Source: Planctomycetaceae bacterium (lineage in GTDB: Bacteria > Planctomycetota > Planctomycetia > Pirellulales > Lacipirellulaceae). From it: 64,000 nt of DNA. The notes under the pieces are model-generated. The model worked only from the letters and a program-made list of their open reading frames with translations, searched no databases and was not told the origin of the DNA. Made by a program: the position numbers and the translations under genes. Numbering within the stretch: position 1 is the stretch's first letter; every line of letters begins with the position of its first letter. Location of the stretch: NCBI GenBank assembly GCA_002702655.1, contig PABB01000068.1, positions 1 through 64,000 of the forward strand, written 5' to 3'. Below, one piece after another: positions 24,863-36,573 of the stretch.

Positions 24863-26295
24863 GGCGATGGGGCCGCGGTCAGCAGACGCTCGACGGCCTG
24901 CTGCGCCCCGTTAATGCAATGTGGAATACCGACGCCGCGGTAGGCGTTGCCGGTCAATTCAAGCTGCGGCAATGCGGCGACGCGCGCTTCGATCTGGGCC
25001 ACGCGCTGCAGGTGCCCCACGTGGTATTGCGGCATCGCGTCGCGCCAGCGCGAGATCCGCACGAACCGCGGCTCGGCGGTCACGCCCAGCAGCGCGCGCA
25101 GCTCGCCGCGGACCAGCGCTTCGATCTCGCCGTCGTGGGCGTCGATCAGTTCGGGGCGTTCCGCCCCGCCGAGGAACGCACGCAATAGCGCCATACCGTC
25201 AGGCGCCCGCCCCGCATACTTGACGCTGCTAAACGTGCAGGCGGCGATCGGCCGCTGCTCGACATGCGGCACGATGATCCCCGCCGCGTCCAACGGATGC
25301 GGCACGGCGTCGCGCGGCAAGGCCACGTTGACCACCACGCAACTGGTCGTGGGAATCTCGCGCAACGTCGTGGCGAGTTGGGCGTCGACGTCCGCCAGCA
25401 TGTCGCCGGCACGCCGCGCGGGCGCAGCGACGATCACGCGGTCGAAGGCGTCGTCGAATGGTTCGTCGTCGGGGCCGAAGCCGCGCACGCGCCAGCCGTC
25501 GCCGGCGCGGACGAGCGACTCGACGCGGTGGTTCGTCCGGACGACCTCCGGCGGCAGACTGTCGACGAGCGCGTCGACGAGCTGGCTGAAGCCGCGCCGC
25601 AGCGCGGCAAACAGCGTCTCGCCGGGCCCCGGCGGCGACTTGGCCGCCTTGGCGGCGGCGCGGCGCGTCGAGCGGATCAGGCTGCCCGACTCCTGCTCGG
25701 CCGCGACCAACTGGGGAAACGCCGCTTGCATGCCCAGTTGCTCGGGATCGCCCATGTAGATCCCCCCGGCCAACGGTTGAATGATCCGCTCCAGCCCCTC
25801 GCGGCCGAACCGCCGGCGGGCGAACTGGGCCAGGCTTTCCTCGCCGCCGCCGCGCCGTCGCGGCAGGATCCGCTCGGCCCCCATCCGCATTTTGCCCAGC
25901 GGCGACAGGATCGGCGTGCGGATCATCGGCCAAATCCGTCGCGGCGCCATCGCGGCCAGGCCCTCGGGCATTTTTACGAGCCGACCGCGGAACACGGTGT
26001 ACGTGCCCGCCGCGGCCGGCTGGGTCGGGATCACGTCGCCCTCCAGTCCAATCGTGCGGCACAGGCCCGCGGCCCATGGCAGGCGGCGCAGAAAACTGTC
26101 GGGGCCCAACTCCAACGTGAAGCCGTCGCGGTGTTCGGTCTGCAACACGCCGCCGGGGCGATCGCTCGCCTCCAACAGCACGACCTGCGCCTGCGGCGCC
26201 CGGTGGATCAATTCCCACGCGGCGGTCAATCCGCTGATTCCGCCGCCAATCACGGCGACGCTTGTTTCGGGACTCAACGGCGCAACTTCACTCAT
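24859..26295 (-). CDS. hemG: Protoporphyrinogen oxidase (FAD-dependent, HemG/HemY type)
   Basis: The enzyme converts protoporphyrinogen IX (or coproporphyrinogen III) to the corresponding porphyrin. The 478 residues open with the FAD dinucleotide-binding motif VAVIGGGISGLTAAWEL and show the LEASDRPGGVLQT segment. The C-terminal YRGVGIPHCINGAQQAVE motif closes the FAD site. The start at 26295 (MSEVAPLSPE) is chosen because the 197 upstream residues are low-complexity. It is followed directly by the radical SAM gene. Whether it uses protoporphyrinogen or the coproporphyrin route cannot be told from sequence alone. Confidence 0.93.
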   Translation of the reverse strand: MSEVAPLSPETSVAVIGGGISGLTAAWELIHRAPQAQVVLLEASDRPGGVLQTEHRDGFTLELGPDSFLRRLPWAAGLCRTIGLEGDVIPTQPAAAGTYTVFRGRLVKMPEGLAAMAPRRIWPMIRTPILSPLGKMRMGAERILPRRRGGGEESLAQFARRRFGREGLERIIQPLAGGIYMGDPEQLGMQAAFPQLVAAEQESGSLIRSTRRAAAKAAKSPPGPGETLFAALRRGFSQLVDALVDSLPPEVVRTNHRVESLVRAGDGWRVRGFGPDDEPFDDAFDRVIVAAPARRAGDMLADVDAQLATTLREIPTTSCVVVNVALPRDAVPHPLDAAGIIVPHVEQRPIAACTFSSVKYAGRAPDGMALLRAFLGGAERPELIDAHDGEIEALVRGELRALLGVTAEPRFVRISRWRDAMPQYHVGHLQRVAQIEARVAALPQLELTGNAYRGVGIPHCINGAQQAVERLLTAAPSP

Positions 26296-26564
26296 CAATC
26301 CGGCATGTTCTGAGGGCGCCCCACGTAATCGCGGGGCCAAAGACGGTGACTGTGCGGCGGCGCGCACCAACAGCGGCATGACCTTCGTCGGGTGGGCAGA
26401 GAGCACATGCCGCGCCAATCGGCGGGCGCGCGGAAACCCCTGCGTTGGCCACCCGAAGCAAGGCGCTTCGAAGCGGCAAGGTCGGTGCGCACCACGTCCT
26501 GGTGTGCGAATGGGCACACCGCTGGCCACGGGCGCGACGGAATTGACAACCAGCGCGGCCGCAC

Positions 26565-27371
26565 TTACTCGGTTGCTGACGAGTCGGCTGGCACGGCCTC
26601 GCCGGGCGCCGCGGCAGTCCGCGCGGCGCCCCGCCGCCGCACCTTGCCCGGCAGGAACCGCTTGAGTTCCAGCGTAATCGTTTCGCCCGTCTCGGTGAGC
26701 CGCCACTCGTTGGCGACGATTCCCATGCCCCGGGCGATGTAGTAGGTCGCCGTGGAATCCGTCTCCTCGATCTCGAACACCATGCAGTCGAATTTGCCGG
26801 CGGGCGTGCGGACCTGTTTGCTCTCGGCGATACAGCGGACCTCGCCCGGCGCGTCTTCCGACAGCAGGTCGTTCAGCAGCGGCCACGAGTCGCCCGCCGC
26901 CGCCGGCATTTTGAACAGCAAAAACTCGTGCTCAATCTGCAGGCCGGCCGTCTCTTCGTCGTAGCCGACCGTGGACTCGTACTGGCCGTCGTCGCGGTTG
27001 TGAATCCAAAAGCAAATCCCATCCTCTTCGTAGTGGAACCACAACTCGCCGTTGAACAGGTACTCGCCGCGGACCAGCGCGAACGATTCGCCGACAGTCG
27101 GCTGCTCGCCGGGGTGGGTCGTCGTTTTCTTGTAGACCCAGCGATCGCCCAACGACAGGGGAAAGAAATCGTGGGCCGACGCCGCGGCCGGTAGGCCGCC
27201 GTCGCTGCTGGCGTCAACGCTCTTGGCTCCATCGCTGTTGGCGTCGTCGGCCACGACGACCCCCGCTATGCCAAGCCACGCGGCCGCGGCGGCGACGGGC
27301 AGGGCGAGTGTCACGCATCGAAGGCAGCAAGCACGCATGGCGGCAATGATCGTCCGGGGGGTGCGAAACAT
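26565..27371 (-). CDS. Secreted protein of unknown function
   Basis: The 268-residue protein starts with a signal peptide (TLALPVAAAAAWLGIAGVVVA) followed by a short disordered linker. A single beta-rich domain follows with repeated FHYEEDGICFW, LLFKMPAAAGDSW and KFDCMVFEIEET strands. The last feature resembles outer-membrane-associated DUF3108-like or lipoprotein-localisation folds, but I am not confident of the family. The C-terminal tail is rich in Ala and Arg. The start at 27371 or at 27338 are both possible. Confidence 0.72.
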   Translation of the reverse strand: MFRTPRTIIAAMRACCLRCVTLALPVAAAAAWLGIAGVVVADDANSDGAKSVDASSDGGLPAAASAHDFFPLSLGDRWVYKKTTTHPGEQPTVGESFALVRGEYLFNGELWFHYEEDGICFWIHNRDDGQYESTVGYDEETAGLQIEHEFLLFKMPAAAGDSWPLLNDLLSEDAPGEVRCIAESKQVRTPAGKFDCMVFEIEETDSTATYYIARGMGIVANEWRLTETGETITLELKRFLPGKVRRRGAARTAAAPGEAVPADSSATE

Positions 27372-27379
27372 ATGGCAGC

Positions 27380-27418
27380 AAAAAAACAGCCGCCGCGACG
27401 CGAACGTCGCAGCGGCTG
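27380..27418 (-). terminator. Intrinsic terminator of ppdK
   Basis: A 14-base-pair stem with one mismatch (27387-27400 with 27405-27418) and a stable TTCG tetraloop is followed on the minus strand by seven T residues. It lies about 60 bases past the ppdK stop and immediately ahead of the next minus-strand gene. Confidence 0.9.
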
Positions 27419-27479
27419 GTGATTGTCACGCCGAGGGCGCCGGCCGTCAAACGACCGACGGGCCCGCGATGGGATCGGC

Positions 27480-30146
<2,667 letters not shown>

Positions 30147-30504
30147 GGTCGTGACGGGCCTCGTTAAGGGTGTTTTGTCGCGCCTGATGCGCTGGGGAGC
30201 CAACAAGACGCAGCGCGGTCGCCGCGCCGTACGTCCGGCGGCGTCGCGGCCGCAAATCGCGGCCGTTCGCGCGGACGGGCAGGCAGAGTGCCAGACGGAA
30301 CCCGCGGCGGCTGATGCGTGCGGCCGCCAAGGTCGCGATATGGCCGGGACGAGGGGTCGTCCCGCGGCAGAGCGGGGTAGTGCGCCCTGTTGACGATTCT
30401 GCCCAGAAAACGAACCAGTGAGCGTATCCCGCGCCGTTTAGACCGTCAAGCCGCCGCACCCGCCTCAACCGGCATTCGGCGGCGGAAACTGCGAGATCGT
30501 AGCC
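30147..30504. other. Divergent spacer between ppdK and a CPBP gene
   Basis: This 358-base gap holds the promoter regions of both flanking genes. Apart from weak GC-rich repeats, no open frame, RNA motif or terminator convinces. Confidence 0.6.
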
Positions 30505-31137
30505 GTGTCCCAACCCGCCCCTGGCCAACAAGAATCCGGCAACCTGGCGCCCGTGATGGTCTTTGCCGAACTGGTGCTGGGGCTCGCGGGGGCGATCATC
30601 GCCTGGGCTCGCGACTGGCCGCTGGGCGAAGCCCTGCGGCCCGATGCCAGCACCCCGCTGTGGGTGGCAGCCGGACTGGCGCCCCTAATTGGTCTGCTGC
30701 AGGCCAGCATGCGGCTGCACTGGCCGCCGCTGGTTCGATTGCGGCAGATCGTCGGCCAACTGGTCCGCGCCACGCTGGGCCAAGCCGCGCCCTGGGAGTT
30801 GGCCCTGGTCGCCGGGGCCGCCGGGCTGGGCGAGGAAATCCTCTTCCGCGGAGCCCTGCAGCCGATCGCCATCGCGTGGTGGGGAGTCCCCGCGGGCATC
30901 GCCGTGGTGAGCGTCGTGTTCGGCGCCCTGCACGCCGCCACGAAGACGTATTTCTTCGTGGCGACAGCGGTGGGCGGGTACCTCGGGTGGCTTGCCTGGC
31001 AGACCGGCAACCTGCTGATCGCCGTGCTGATTCACGCCCTGTACGACTGGATCGCCCTGCGGATGATTCTCGCCTGGCCCGTTGAACCGCCGACCGAAGA
31101 CGACGCCGCGCCGGAGCAATCGCGCCAACCCGAGTAA
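30505..31137 (+). CDS. CPBP-family intramembrane metalloprotease
   Basis: The 210-residue protein has several membrane helices and the family active-site motifs: GEEILFRGALQP (EExxxR, around residue 110), then VFGALHAATK (FxxxH-like) and LIHALYDW (HxxxD/N-like). CPBP (CAAX protease and bacteriocin-processing) enzymes cleave peptides in the membrane, often for self-protection or maturation. The start is the GTG at 30505. No bacteriocin or lantibiotic genes lie near, so the substrate is unknown. Confidence 0.9.
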   Translation: MSQPAPGQQESGNLAPVMVFAELVLGLAGAIIAWARDWPLGEALRPDASTPLWVAAGLAPLIGLLQASMRLHWPPLVRLRQIVGQLVRATLGQAAPWELALVAGAAGLGEEILFRGALQPIAIAWWGVPAGIAVVSVVFGALHAATKTYFFVATAVGGYLGWLAWQTGNLLIAVLIHALYDWIALRMILAWPVEPPTEDDAAPEQSRQPE

Positions 31138-31384
31138 GCGTCACGCCGCCGCGGACCAGCGCTCGCAGGCGGCGGCCCCGGCGCGCAGCAATGGCCCCGC
31201 GGCAACTCGATCGCAGCAAACGATTTGCGCCGCGTCAGCCGGCGCCCGTCCGGCGAGCACCGCGGTCGCCCAACCTTTTGACGCCCTTGGCAACCGCAGG
31301 TAGTGTGAAGCGAGCGCCACGTCCCCGCGGACGGCCCCTGCGCTGGCCCCACTGCCCCTTGCCCGTCCGCCGCGGGTCGCTCGC

Positions 31385-32812
31385 GTGATCTTCAACAGCA
31401 TCGTCTTCTTCGTCTTCCTCGCGGCGTTTCTACCCGTCTTCTTCACGCTGCGCGGCAAGGCGCAGGTGCTGTGGTCGCTGGTGGGCAGCTACGTCTTCTA
31501 CGGCTGGTGGGACTGGCGGTTCCTGAGCCTGATCGTCGCGTCGACGCTCATCGACTATGTCGTCGGCCTGCAATTGTCGAGCACCGAGTCGCCCGCGCGC
31601 CGCAAGTCGCTGCTGCTGATCAGCCTGACCGCCAACCTGGGGCTGCTGGGCTTCTTCAAATACTTCAACTTCTTTGTGGAATCGTTCCGCGATCTGGCGG
31701 CGCAATTCGGCTACACGCCGCCGGCCTCGACGCTGAACATCGTGCTGCCGGTCGGCATTTCGTTTTACACGTTTCAGACGCTCAGCTACTCGATCGACGT
31801 TTACCGTCGCGAGATCCCCGCCGAGCGCAGCCTGCTGAATTTCGCCACGTTCGTGGCGTTCTTTCCGCAGCTGGTCGCCGGGCCCATCGTGCGGGCGGTC
31901 GACTTTCTGCCGCAGGTGCATCAGGCCCACCGCTTCCACCGCATCGAAGCGATGAGCGGCGCCGCCCAGATGCTGCTGGGGTTCTTCAAGAAGGTGGCCG
32001 TCGCCGACACGCTGGCCCTGGTCGTCGACACCGTGTTCGACGAGCCGGGCGTGCACACGTCGATTGGCCTGGCCACCGGCGTGGTGCTGTACGCGTTTCA
32101 GATCTACTGCGACTTCTCCGGCTACTCGGACATTGCGATCGGGCTGGCGCGGGTCATGGGGTACGAGTTCCCCGCCAACTTCCGCCGCCCGTACGTTTCG
32201 CAAAGCTTCAGCGAGTTCTGGACCCGCTGGCACATTTCGCTGTCGTCGTGGCTGCGAGATTATCTCTATATCCCGCTGGGCGGCAGTCGCGGCGGTAACT
32301 ACCTGACTTACCGCAACCTGATGCTCACCATGCTGATCGGCGGCTTGTGGCACGGCGCCCACTGGAAGTTCGTCGTCTGGGGCGGCCTGCACGGACTGTA
32401 CCTGGTCGGGCAGCGCGTGCTTACCTGGCTCGCGCGGCGGTTGGCGCCGGACGTGACTGTGCCGGGGTGGATCAAAAAGCCGGTGCTAATGGCGGTGGTG
32501 TTCACGCTGACCTGCATCGCGTGGATTCCGTTCCGCGCCCACAGCCTGGAGCAAGCGTGGGATATCTTCACGCGGATTCTGCAGTTCGACAGCCTCGACC
32601 CGCGCACGATTCGCAATCAGTTCCACGTGGCCCGCTGCATCTTGGTCGTGGCGATCCTGCTGGGCTTCGAGATGGCCAACAAGCGGTTCCGCCTGCACGA
32701 GCAAGTGCTCAAGCGACCCGTGCTCGCCGCGGGGTTGTTCGCCGCGGGGTTGTGGCTGATCGCCCTGCTGGGCACGTTCGGCAGCCAGCAGTTCATTTAC
32801 TTCCAGTTCTAG
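31385..32812 (+). CDS. MBOAT-family membrane O-acyltransferase (AlgI-like)
   Basis: The 475-residue polytopic membrane protein resembles AlgI/DltB-type acyltransferases that move acetyl groups across the membrane to surface polysaccharides. Hallmarks are the FPQLVAGPIVR motif, YCDFSGYSDIAIGLARVMGY, and the conserved His in KFVVWGGLHGLYLV with WHGAHW just before it. The start is the GTG at 31385. It is followed after eight bases by an SGNH-like gene, as in many acetylation pairs. The polymer that is acylated is unknown. Confidence 0.93.
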   Translation: MIFNSIVFFVFLAAFLPVFFTLRGKAQVLWSLVGSYVFYGWWDWRFLSLIVASTLIDYVVGLQLSSTESPARRKSLLLISLTANLGLLGFFKYFNFFVESFRDLAAQFGYTPPASTLNIVLPVGISFYTFQTLSYSIDVYRREIPAERSLLNFATFVAFFPQLVAGPIVRAVDFLPQVHQAHRFHRIEAMSGAAQMLLGFFKKVAVADTLALVVDTVFDEPGVHTSIGLATGVVLYAFQIYCDFSGYSDIAIGLARVMGYEFPANFRRPYVSQSFSEFWTRWHISLSSWLRDYLYIPLGGSRGGNYLTYRNLMLTMLIGGLWHGAHWKFVVWGGLHGLYLVGQRVLTWLARRLAPDVTVPGWIKKPVLMAVVFTLTCIAWIPFRAHSLEQAWDIFTRILQFDSLDPRTIRNQFHVARCILVVAILLGFEMANKRFRLHEQVLKRPVLAAGLFAAGLWLIALLGTFGSQQFIYFQF

Positions 32813-32819
32813 GTCAGCC

Positions 32820-33719
32820 ATGAGCCACATGCGAATGAAGACGCTTGCCTGGTTGGCGCTGCTGGCCGGCATTTACTTCGTCGGCGACCGGCTGGGCGCG
32901 GCCGCGCTCGACGCGGTGATCGCCCGCAGCGGACTGCGCTTCTCGCAACTCTACGCGGGCCAGTTCGACGCGCAGGTCGTGTGCATCGGCAGCTCGCGCG
33001 GCGTGCATGGCTTTCCCGCGGTGATCATGCAGGAACTCTCCGGCAAACGGGTCGCCAACATCAGCTACAACGGCCTGTCGCCCCGCGTGGCCGAGCCGCT
33101 GCTGGCCGACTATTTCGATCGCTGCGGCGTGCCGGAGGTCGTGCTCATCGAAGCGTCGTTCGTGGGCGTCGAGACGGACGTGACCGGCGTCATGAAGTTC
33201 TCGCCCTACTTCGGTCGCTCGCAACGTCTGTACAAATTGGCGTGCAACATGGACCCGAAGTGTGCAGTCATCAGCAACCTGTCGCAGCTGTACCGGTACA
33301 ACTCGGAGTTGATTCCCGTGGCGCTGAACTACCTGCGCCGCTCGGACCAGGGCGGGCTGGTGCGGCGATCGGTCCCCGACACGCTGGCGGCCGAGACCGA
33401 AGCGATGGACCCCATCGAACTGCCGCTGTACGAGCAGGAAGTCGCAGCGCTCGCCCGCATGGTGCAACTGGGACGCGAGAACGGCGCCACGGTTCACGTG
33501 GTGCTGGTCGGTTACCTGCCCGCCTACCGCGCCAAGCTGGCGAACTTCGACACGTGGAAACAGCAGATCGCCGCGGGGATCGACGCCCCGGTGATCGACC
33601 TGACCACGGCGATCGACGACGACGACGCCTATTTCGACCGCCTGCACTTCAACGCCGCAGGCAGCGAGCGCTCGGCCGCACTGTTGATCGAACGCGGCCT
33701 GCTGGGCAGCGCCGAGTAG
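32820..33719 (+). CDS. SGNH-like protein paired with MBOAT
   Basis: The 299-residue protein has an N-terminal membrane anchor (LAWLALLAGIYFV). An SGNH/DltD/AlgX-like domain follows, with the block I serine context VCIGSSRGVHG near residue 60 and a C-terminal FDRLHFN (DxxH) near 275. Such partners act in the periplasm, receiving acyl groups from the MBOAT protein and placing them on the polymer. The eight-base spacing suggests one transcript. The exact chemistry is inferred. Confidence 0.84.
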   Translation: MSHMRMKTLAWLALLAGIYFVGDRLGAAALDAVIARSGLRFSQLYAGQFDAQVVCIGSSRGVHGFPAVIMQELSGKRVANISYNGLSPRVAEPLLADYFDRCGVPEVVLIEASFVGVETDVTGVMKFSPYFGRSQRLYKLACNMDPKCAVISNLSQLYRYNSELIPVALNYLRRSDQGGLVRRSVPDTLAAETEAMDPIELPLYEQEVAALARMVQLGRENGATVHVVLVGYLPAYRAKLANFDTWKQQIAAGIDAPVIDLTTAIDDDDAYFDRLHFNAAGSERSAALLIERGLLGSAE

Positions 33720-33732
33720 GGCGCCCGTCTCC

Positions 33733-33808
33733 CGTGCCACGGCTCTGCGAGCCGTGCGAATTGCCAACCGTGTCTCTGCTGCGCACGGCTCACAGAGCCG
33801 TGGCACGC
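33733..33808. repeat. Palindromic repeat, family A copy 2
   Basis: Arms GTGCCACGGCTCTGCGAGCC and its near complement (CACGGCTCACAGAGCCGTGG) flank a short loop, matching the copy at 636-713 with one or two changes. It separates the convergent SGNH and endonuclease V genes. Confidence 0.85.
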
Positions 33809-33834
33809 AAACAAGCACGGCAACCGGCAGCGCG

Positions 33835-34512
33835 CTACTTCCGCCCCGCGGCCTGGTGCGCCAGCCGCGTCGGTTCGGGGAGCCGATACCCCCGGCAACA
33901 CGCCAGCACCAGGTCCAGCGCCGTCGGCAAATCGATCCGGTGCCCAATCGACACGAACAGCGGCTTCACGCGGTCGCGGGTCCGCAACACGCCGCCGATC
34001 AACTCCCCGGGGCGCTTGCTCAGCTGGCCGTCGTCGATCAGATCCGCGTAGTGTCCGGCCGTTTCATGCGGCTCGTCATACGTGCCGATGAACCGCGTCT
34101 TGGCGCACCCCACGGTCGGCAGATCCCACAACAGCCCCAGGTGCGAAGCCAACCCGATCCGCCGCGGATGAGCGATCCCCGCCCCGTCCACGAGCGCCGC
34201 CTGGGGCGTTACGGCCAACTTCGCAAACGCCGCACACACGACCGGGCACTCGCGGAACGACAACAACCCCGGCACATAGGGAAACGGCGTCGGCTGCTCG
34301 GCCGTGGCCGTCTCCACGACGGTCATCTCGGCAAAATCCAACACCACCACCGCCGCCCGCGAGACGTCGTCCCGCACGCTCACATCCACGCCGGCGACAA
34401 ACTGCAGCAGATCCCAGCGAAGCGAGTTGCGGCGCGAGACCCGAGCGCGCAGCCGCTGTTGAATCGCCCGCGCTTCGGCCGGCGAAACGTCCCAACGATG
34501 CAGCGGCGCCAT
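33835..34512 (-). CDS. nfi: Endonuclease V (deoxyinosine 3' endonuclease)
   Basis: The enzyme nicks DNA or RNA near deaminated adenine (inosine). The 225-residue protein has the family motifs VAGVDVSV (first catalytic Asp), YVPGLLSFRE, ALVDGAGIAHPRRIGLASHLG and CAKTRFIG. The usual DGHGIAHP reads DGAGIAHP, a change from the commonest His to Ala just after the catalytic Asp, worth checking. The start at 34512 (MAPLHRWDV) is preferred over the longer frame to 34578. Confidence 0.92.
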   Translation of the reverse strand: MAPLHRWDVSPAEARAIQQRLRARVSRRNSLRWDLLQFVAGVDVSVRDDVSRAAVVVLDFAEMTVVETATAEQPTPFPYVPGLLSFRECPVVCAAFAKLAVTPQAALVDGAGIAHPRRIGLASHLGLLWDLPTVGCAKTRFIGTYDEPHETAGHYADLIDDGQLSKRPGELIGGVLRTRDRVKPLFVSIGHRIDLPTALDLVLACCRGYRLPEPTRLAHQAAGRK

Positions 34513-34522
34513 GGCCGTTCGC

Positions 34523-34852
34523 CTAGCCATCCGGATTGTCCAAGATTGCCTGCAGGCGCTGGACCAGCTCCGGCGCAAACCGCGCGGGCCAGGAATCGTC
34601 GACGAGCCCCGCCTCGATCATGTCCTGCAAGTGAACCTGGTCCTTCAGTCGGAATGAACTGAGTTTCATCCGCGCCAGCGCCTCCAGGCTGACAACCTGA
34701 AACGGTCCCGCGGGGCTGCTAGCCGATCCTTCCGTCTCGTCAATCGACGCGACCAGGGCCAAGTCGTTGGCCCGAACCCCTTCGCCGGCAAACATGATCT
34801 GCACGGCGTCGCGCGCCTTGGCGTCGGGACGGTTGGCGCCGCCGGCTCGGCG
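34523..34852 (-). pseudogene. Truncated nucleotidyltransferase-like gene (C-terminal part)
   Basis: The last 95 codons or so (DAVQIMFAGEGVRAND... then VVSLEALARMKLSSFRLKDQVHLQDMIEAGLVDD) look like the end of a family of nucleotidyltransferase-like proteins common in planctomycetes. The frame stays open to 35302, but upstream of about 34852 the translation is Arg/Pro-rich and unlike that family, so the N-terminal catalytic half appears to be missing. A spacer-type repeat (GGCTGATACTTAACAGCC-like) lies near 34890. The gene ends ten bases before the endonuclease V start. It is called a remnant from protein character, not alignment. Confidence 0.5.
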
Positions 34853-35790
34853 GGAGCCTCGCACCGCGCGGGTCTCGACTTGCTCTCTCTGGCTGATACT
34901 TAACAGCCAACAGGCAACAGCTTCAAGAGGACCGCCTCTTAAAGGGAAACGCTCGTCGCCGCCGAATCCGCAAATCTCATAAAACTGCGCTCCAGAGGGC
35001 CGTTGCATGGCCGGTCGAACTCCGCGTCGGTGCGATCGGCGCGTCGACCGCGGCTTTTGTTCTCGGGGCAGGCGGCCGTCGGCACATGGGGGCTTCCGGC
35101 AGCCTCCGTGGTGATCCGCTGCTGCGGCGCCTCGCCCGACGCGGAAGGCGCACCGGCCCGCCGTCGCGGGATTTTCCTGGAGCTTGGGCCACGCGGGCGG
35201 GTCGAACGGCGTGGGCGGAACTGGCACGCAGCGATGGACTTCCGCCAATCGGCCGTACAGGTTCTTCCTCATCGCCAACGGGATCCGCCTGTGGCCGCTC
35301 ACCTGGTCAGCCGCTCTGGAAATCCTCCATTTCCCCTGGCAAAAGTAGTCAGCACAGACGCGTCGTGCTACGCTAAGCTCTGTGTAAGTGCTTTCCCACG
35401 CACGCGACTCGGAGGTATTGCTCGACGAAGCCCGTTTCTCTGTGACGAGGACGTCAACGGCAGCCTTCTTATACGGTCGACCGACCAGTCCGGCTCAGGC
35501 AACAGGGCCGCGATTGCTCGTCAAGCCTTTCCCTCGACAACCTTAATCTGAAATCCTCTGCGCCCCGTCCGCAACCTGGCTCGCGCCGACATTCGCGGGT
35601 TGTAGGCGTCTGCTGAAACCCGGTACCAAAGGTTTAGAGTGACGTCGCAGGCAGGTTGCACGACGAGACGAAGCGGCTCGAAGTCGCCCAGTGCAACAAC
35701 TCAACAGTCAATGATCTCTCGGAATCCAAAACCGGACCTGCAGTTGAAACCTGAGGTTCTGTCATCAAATCGCTCGCCTGGAGGCCCGCC
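34853..35790. other. Region without recognisable genes
   Basis: This stretch of about 940 bases holds several overlapping open frames on both strands, but their translations have skewed composition and no family resemblance. A short palindromic block lies near 34885-34920. It may be decayed coding DNA, since it is flanked by a truncated gene. The promoter of the secreted gene at 35791 should lie at its right end. Confidence 0.5.
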
Positions 35791-36513
35791 ATGCTAGTCG
35801 TCCGCGTCCCCGCCGCAACTGGCCTCGCGACCCACGTCCTTGTTCTCCTGCTGGCCGTTTCGGCAGGGGGACAAACGCAATCCGAACCGCCGCCGAGCGG
35901 CCCCACGTACCAGGGGACGGCGCCAGCGCAGGGCGCCCCGGTCTATGCCGGGGGCGGCTGGGGCGGCGGATATCATTCCTCGACAGCCGCAGGCGACGCC
36001 TTGCAAGGCATGAGTTCGGCCATCAGCGCGCAAGGACAGAAGAACCTGAACGACAGTCTGGCCGTCCGCAACCTGACCGCCGCGGCCAGCTCCAGTATCG
36101 ACAACCAGGTGAAATACACGGAAGCCCAGCGCTGGCGGATGGACACCGACAATCAACGTCGAGAGGAAAAGAACGCCGAAAGCATCGCCAAGGCGAGAGC
36201 GTACAACGCGAAGTTTGCTCGCCAGCCGCTCACGCCTCAGCAGTACGATCAAACGACCGGCACGGTGCGCTGGCCGATGCTTTGCATGGACGCGAGCTAC
36301 GCCGACTATCGAAACAAGGTCGATCAATTGCTGGCCAAGCGCGCCCAGTACGGCGGCATCAGCATGGAAGAATTCATGGAGGTGGAAAAGCAGATCAACG
36401 CCTGGCGAACGCAGGTCAGGGCCGACAAGGACAAGTATCCGTTCTCAGCCGTGAAGCAAGCCGTTTCCTTCTTGAACGCACTCGACTTCACTCTGAACCA
36501 ACAGTTCGGCTAG
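35791..36513 (+). CDS. Secreted protein of unknown function
   Basis: The 240-residue protein has a signal peptide (HVLVLLLAVSAGGQT), a Gly/Pro-rich linker (about residues 30-60), and an alpha-helical body with heptad-like patterns (NDSLAVRNLTAAAS, KYTEAQRWRMDTDNQRREEK). The C-terminus (NALDFTLNQQFG) is also helical. It resembles short secreted proteins seen in planctomycete genomes, but I know no function. The next gene, 60 bases downstream on the same strand, is also secreted, so the two may form an operon. Confidence 0.75.
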   Translation: MLVVRVPAATGLATHVLVLLLAVSAGGQTQSEPPPSGPTYQGTAPAQGAPVYAGGGWGGGYHSSTAAGDALQGMSSAISAQGQKNLNDSLAVRNLTAAASSSIDNQVKYTEAQRWRMDTDNQRREEKNAESIAKARAYNAKFARQPLTPQQYDQTTGTVRWPMLCMDASYADYRNKVDQLLAKRAQYGGISMEEFMEVEKQINAWRTQVRADKDKYPFSAVKQAVSFLNALDFTLNQQFG

Positions 36514-36573
36514 CCCGACGGCCAGACAATCGCCAAACCACCTCTCCTACTCGGGCACGAAAGAAGTACGACA

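Noticed and set aside
26296-26886. N-terminal extension of hemG to 26886
   Set aside because: The extension overlaps the end of the neighbouring secreted gene and has no homology; the FAD motif begins shortly after 26295.
35003-35551. Plus-strand frame of 182 codons in the decayed patch
   Set aside because: The composition is skewed to Arg and Ser, it has no motif, and it overlaps other equally weak frames.
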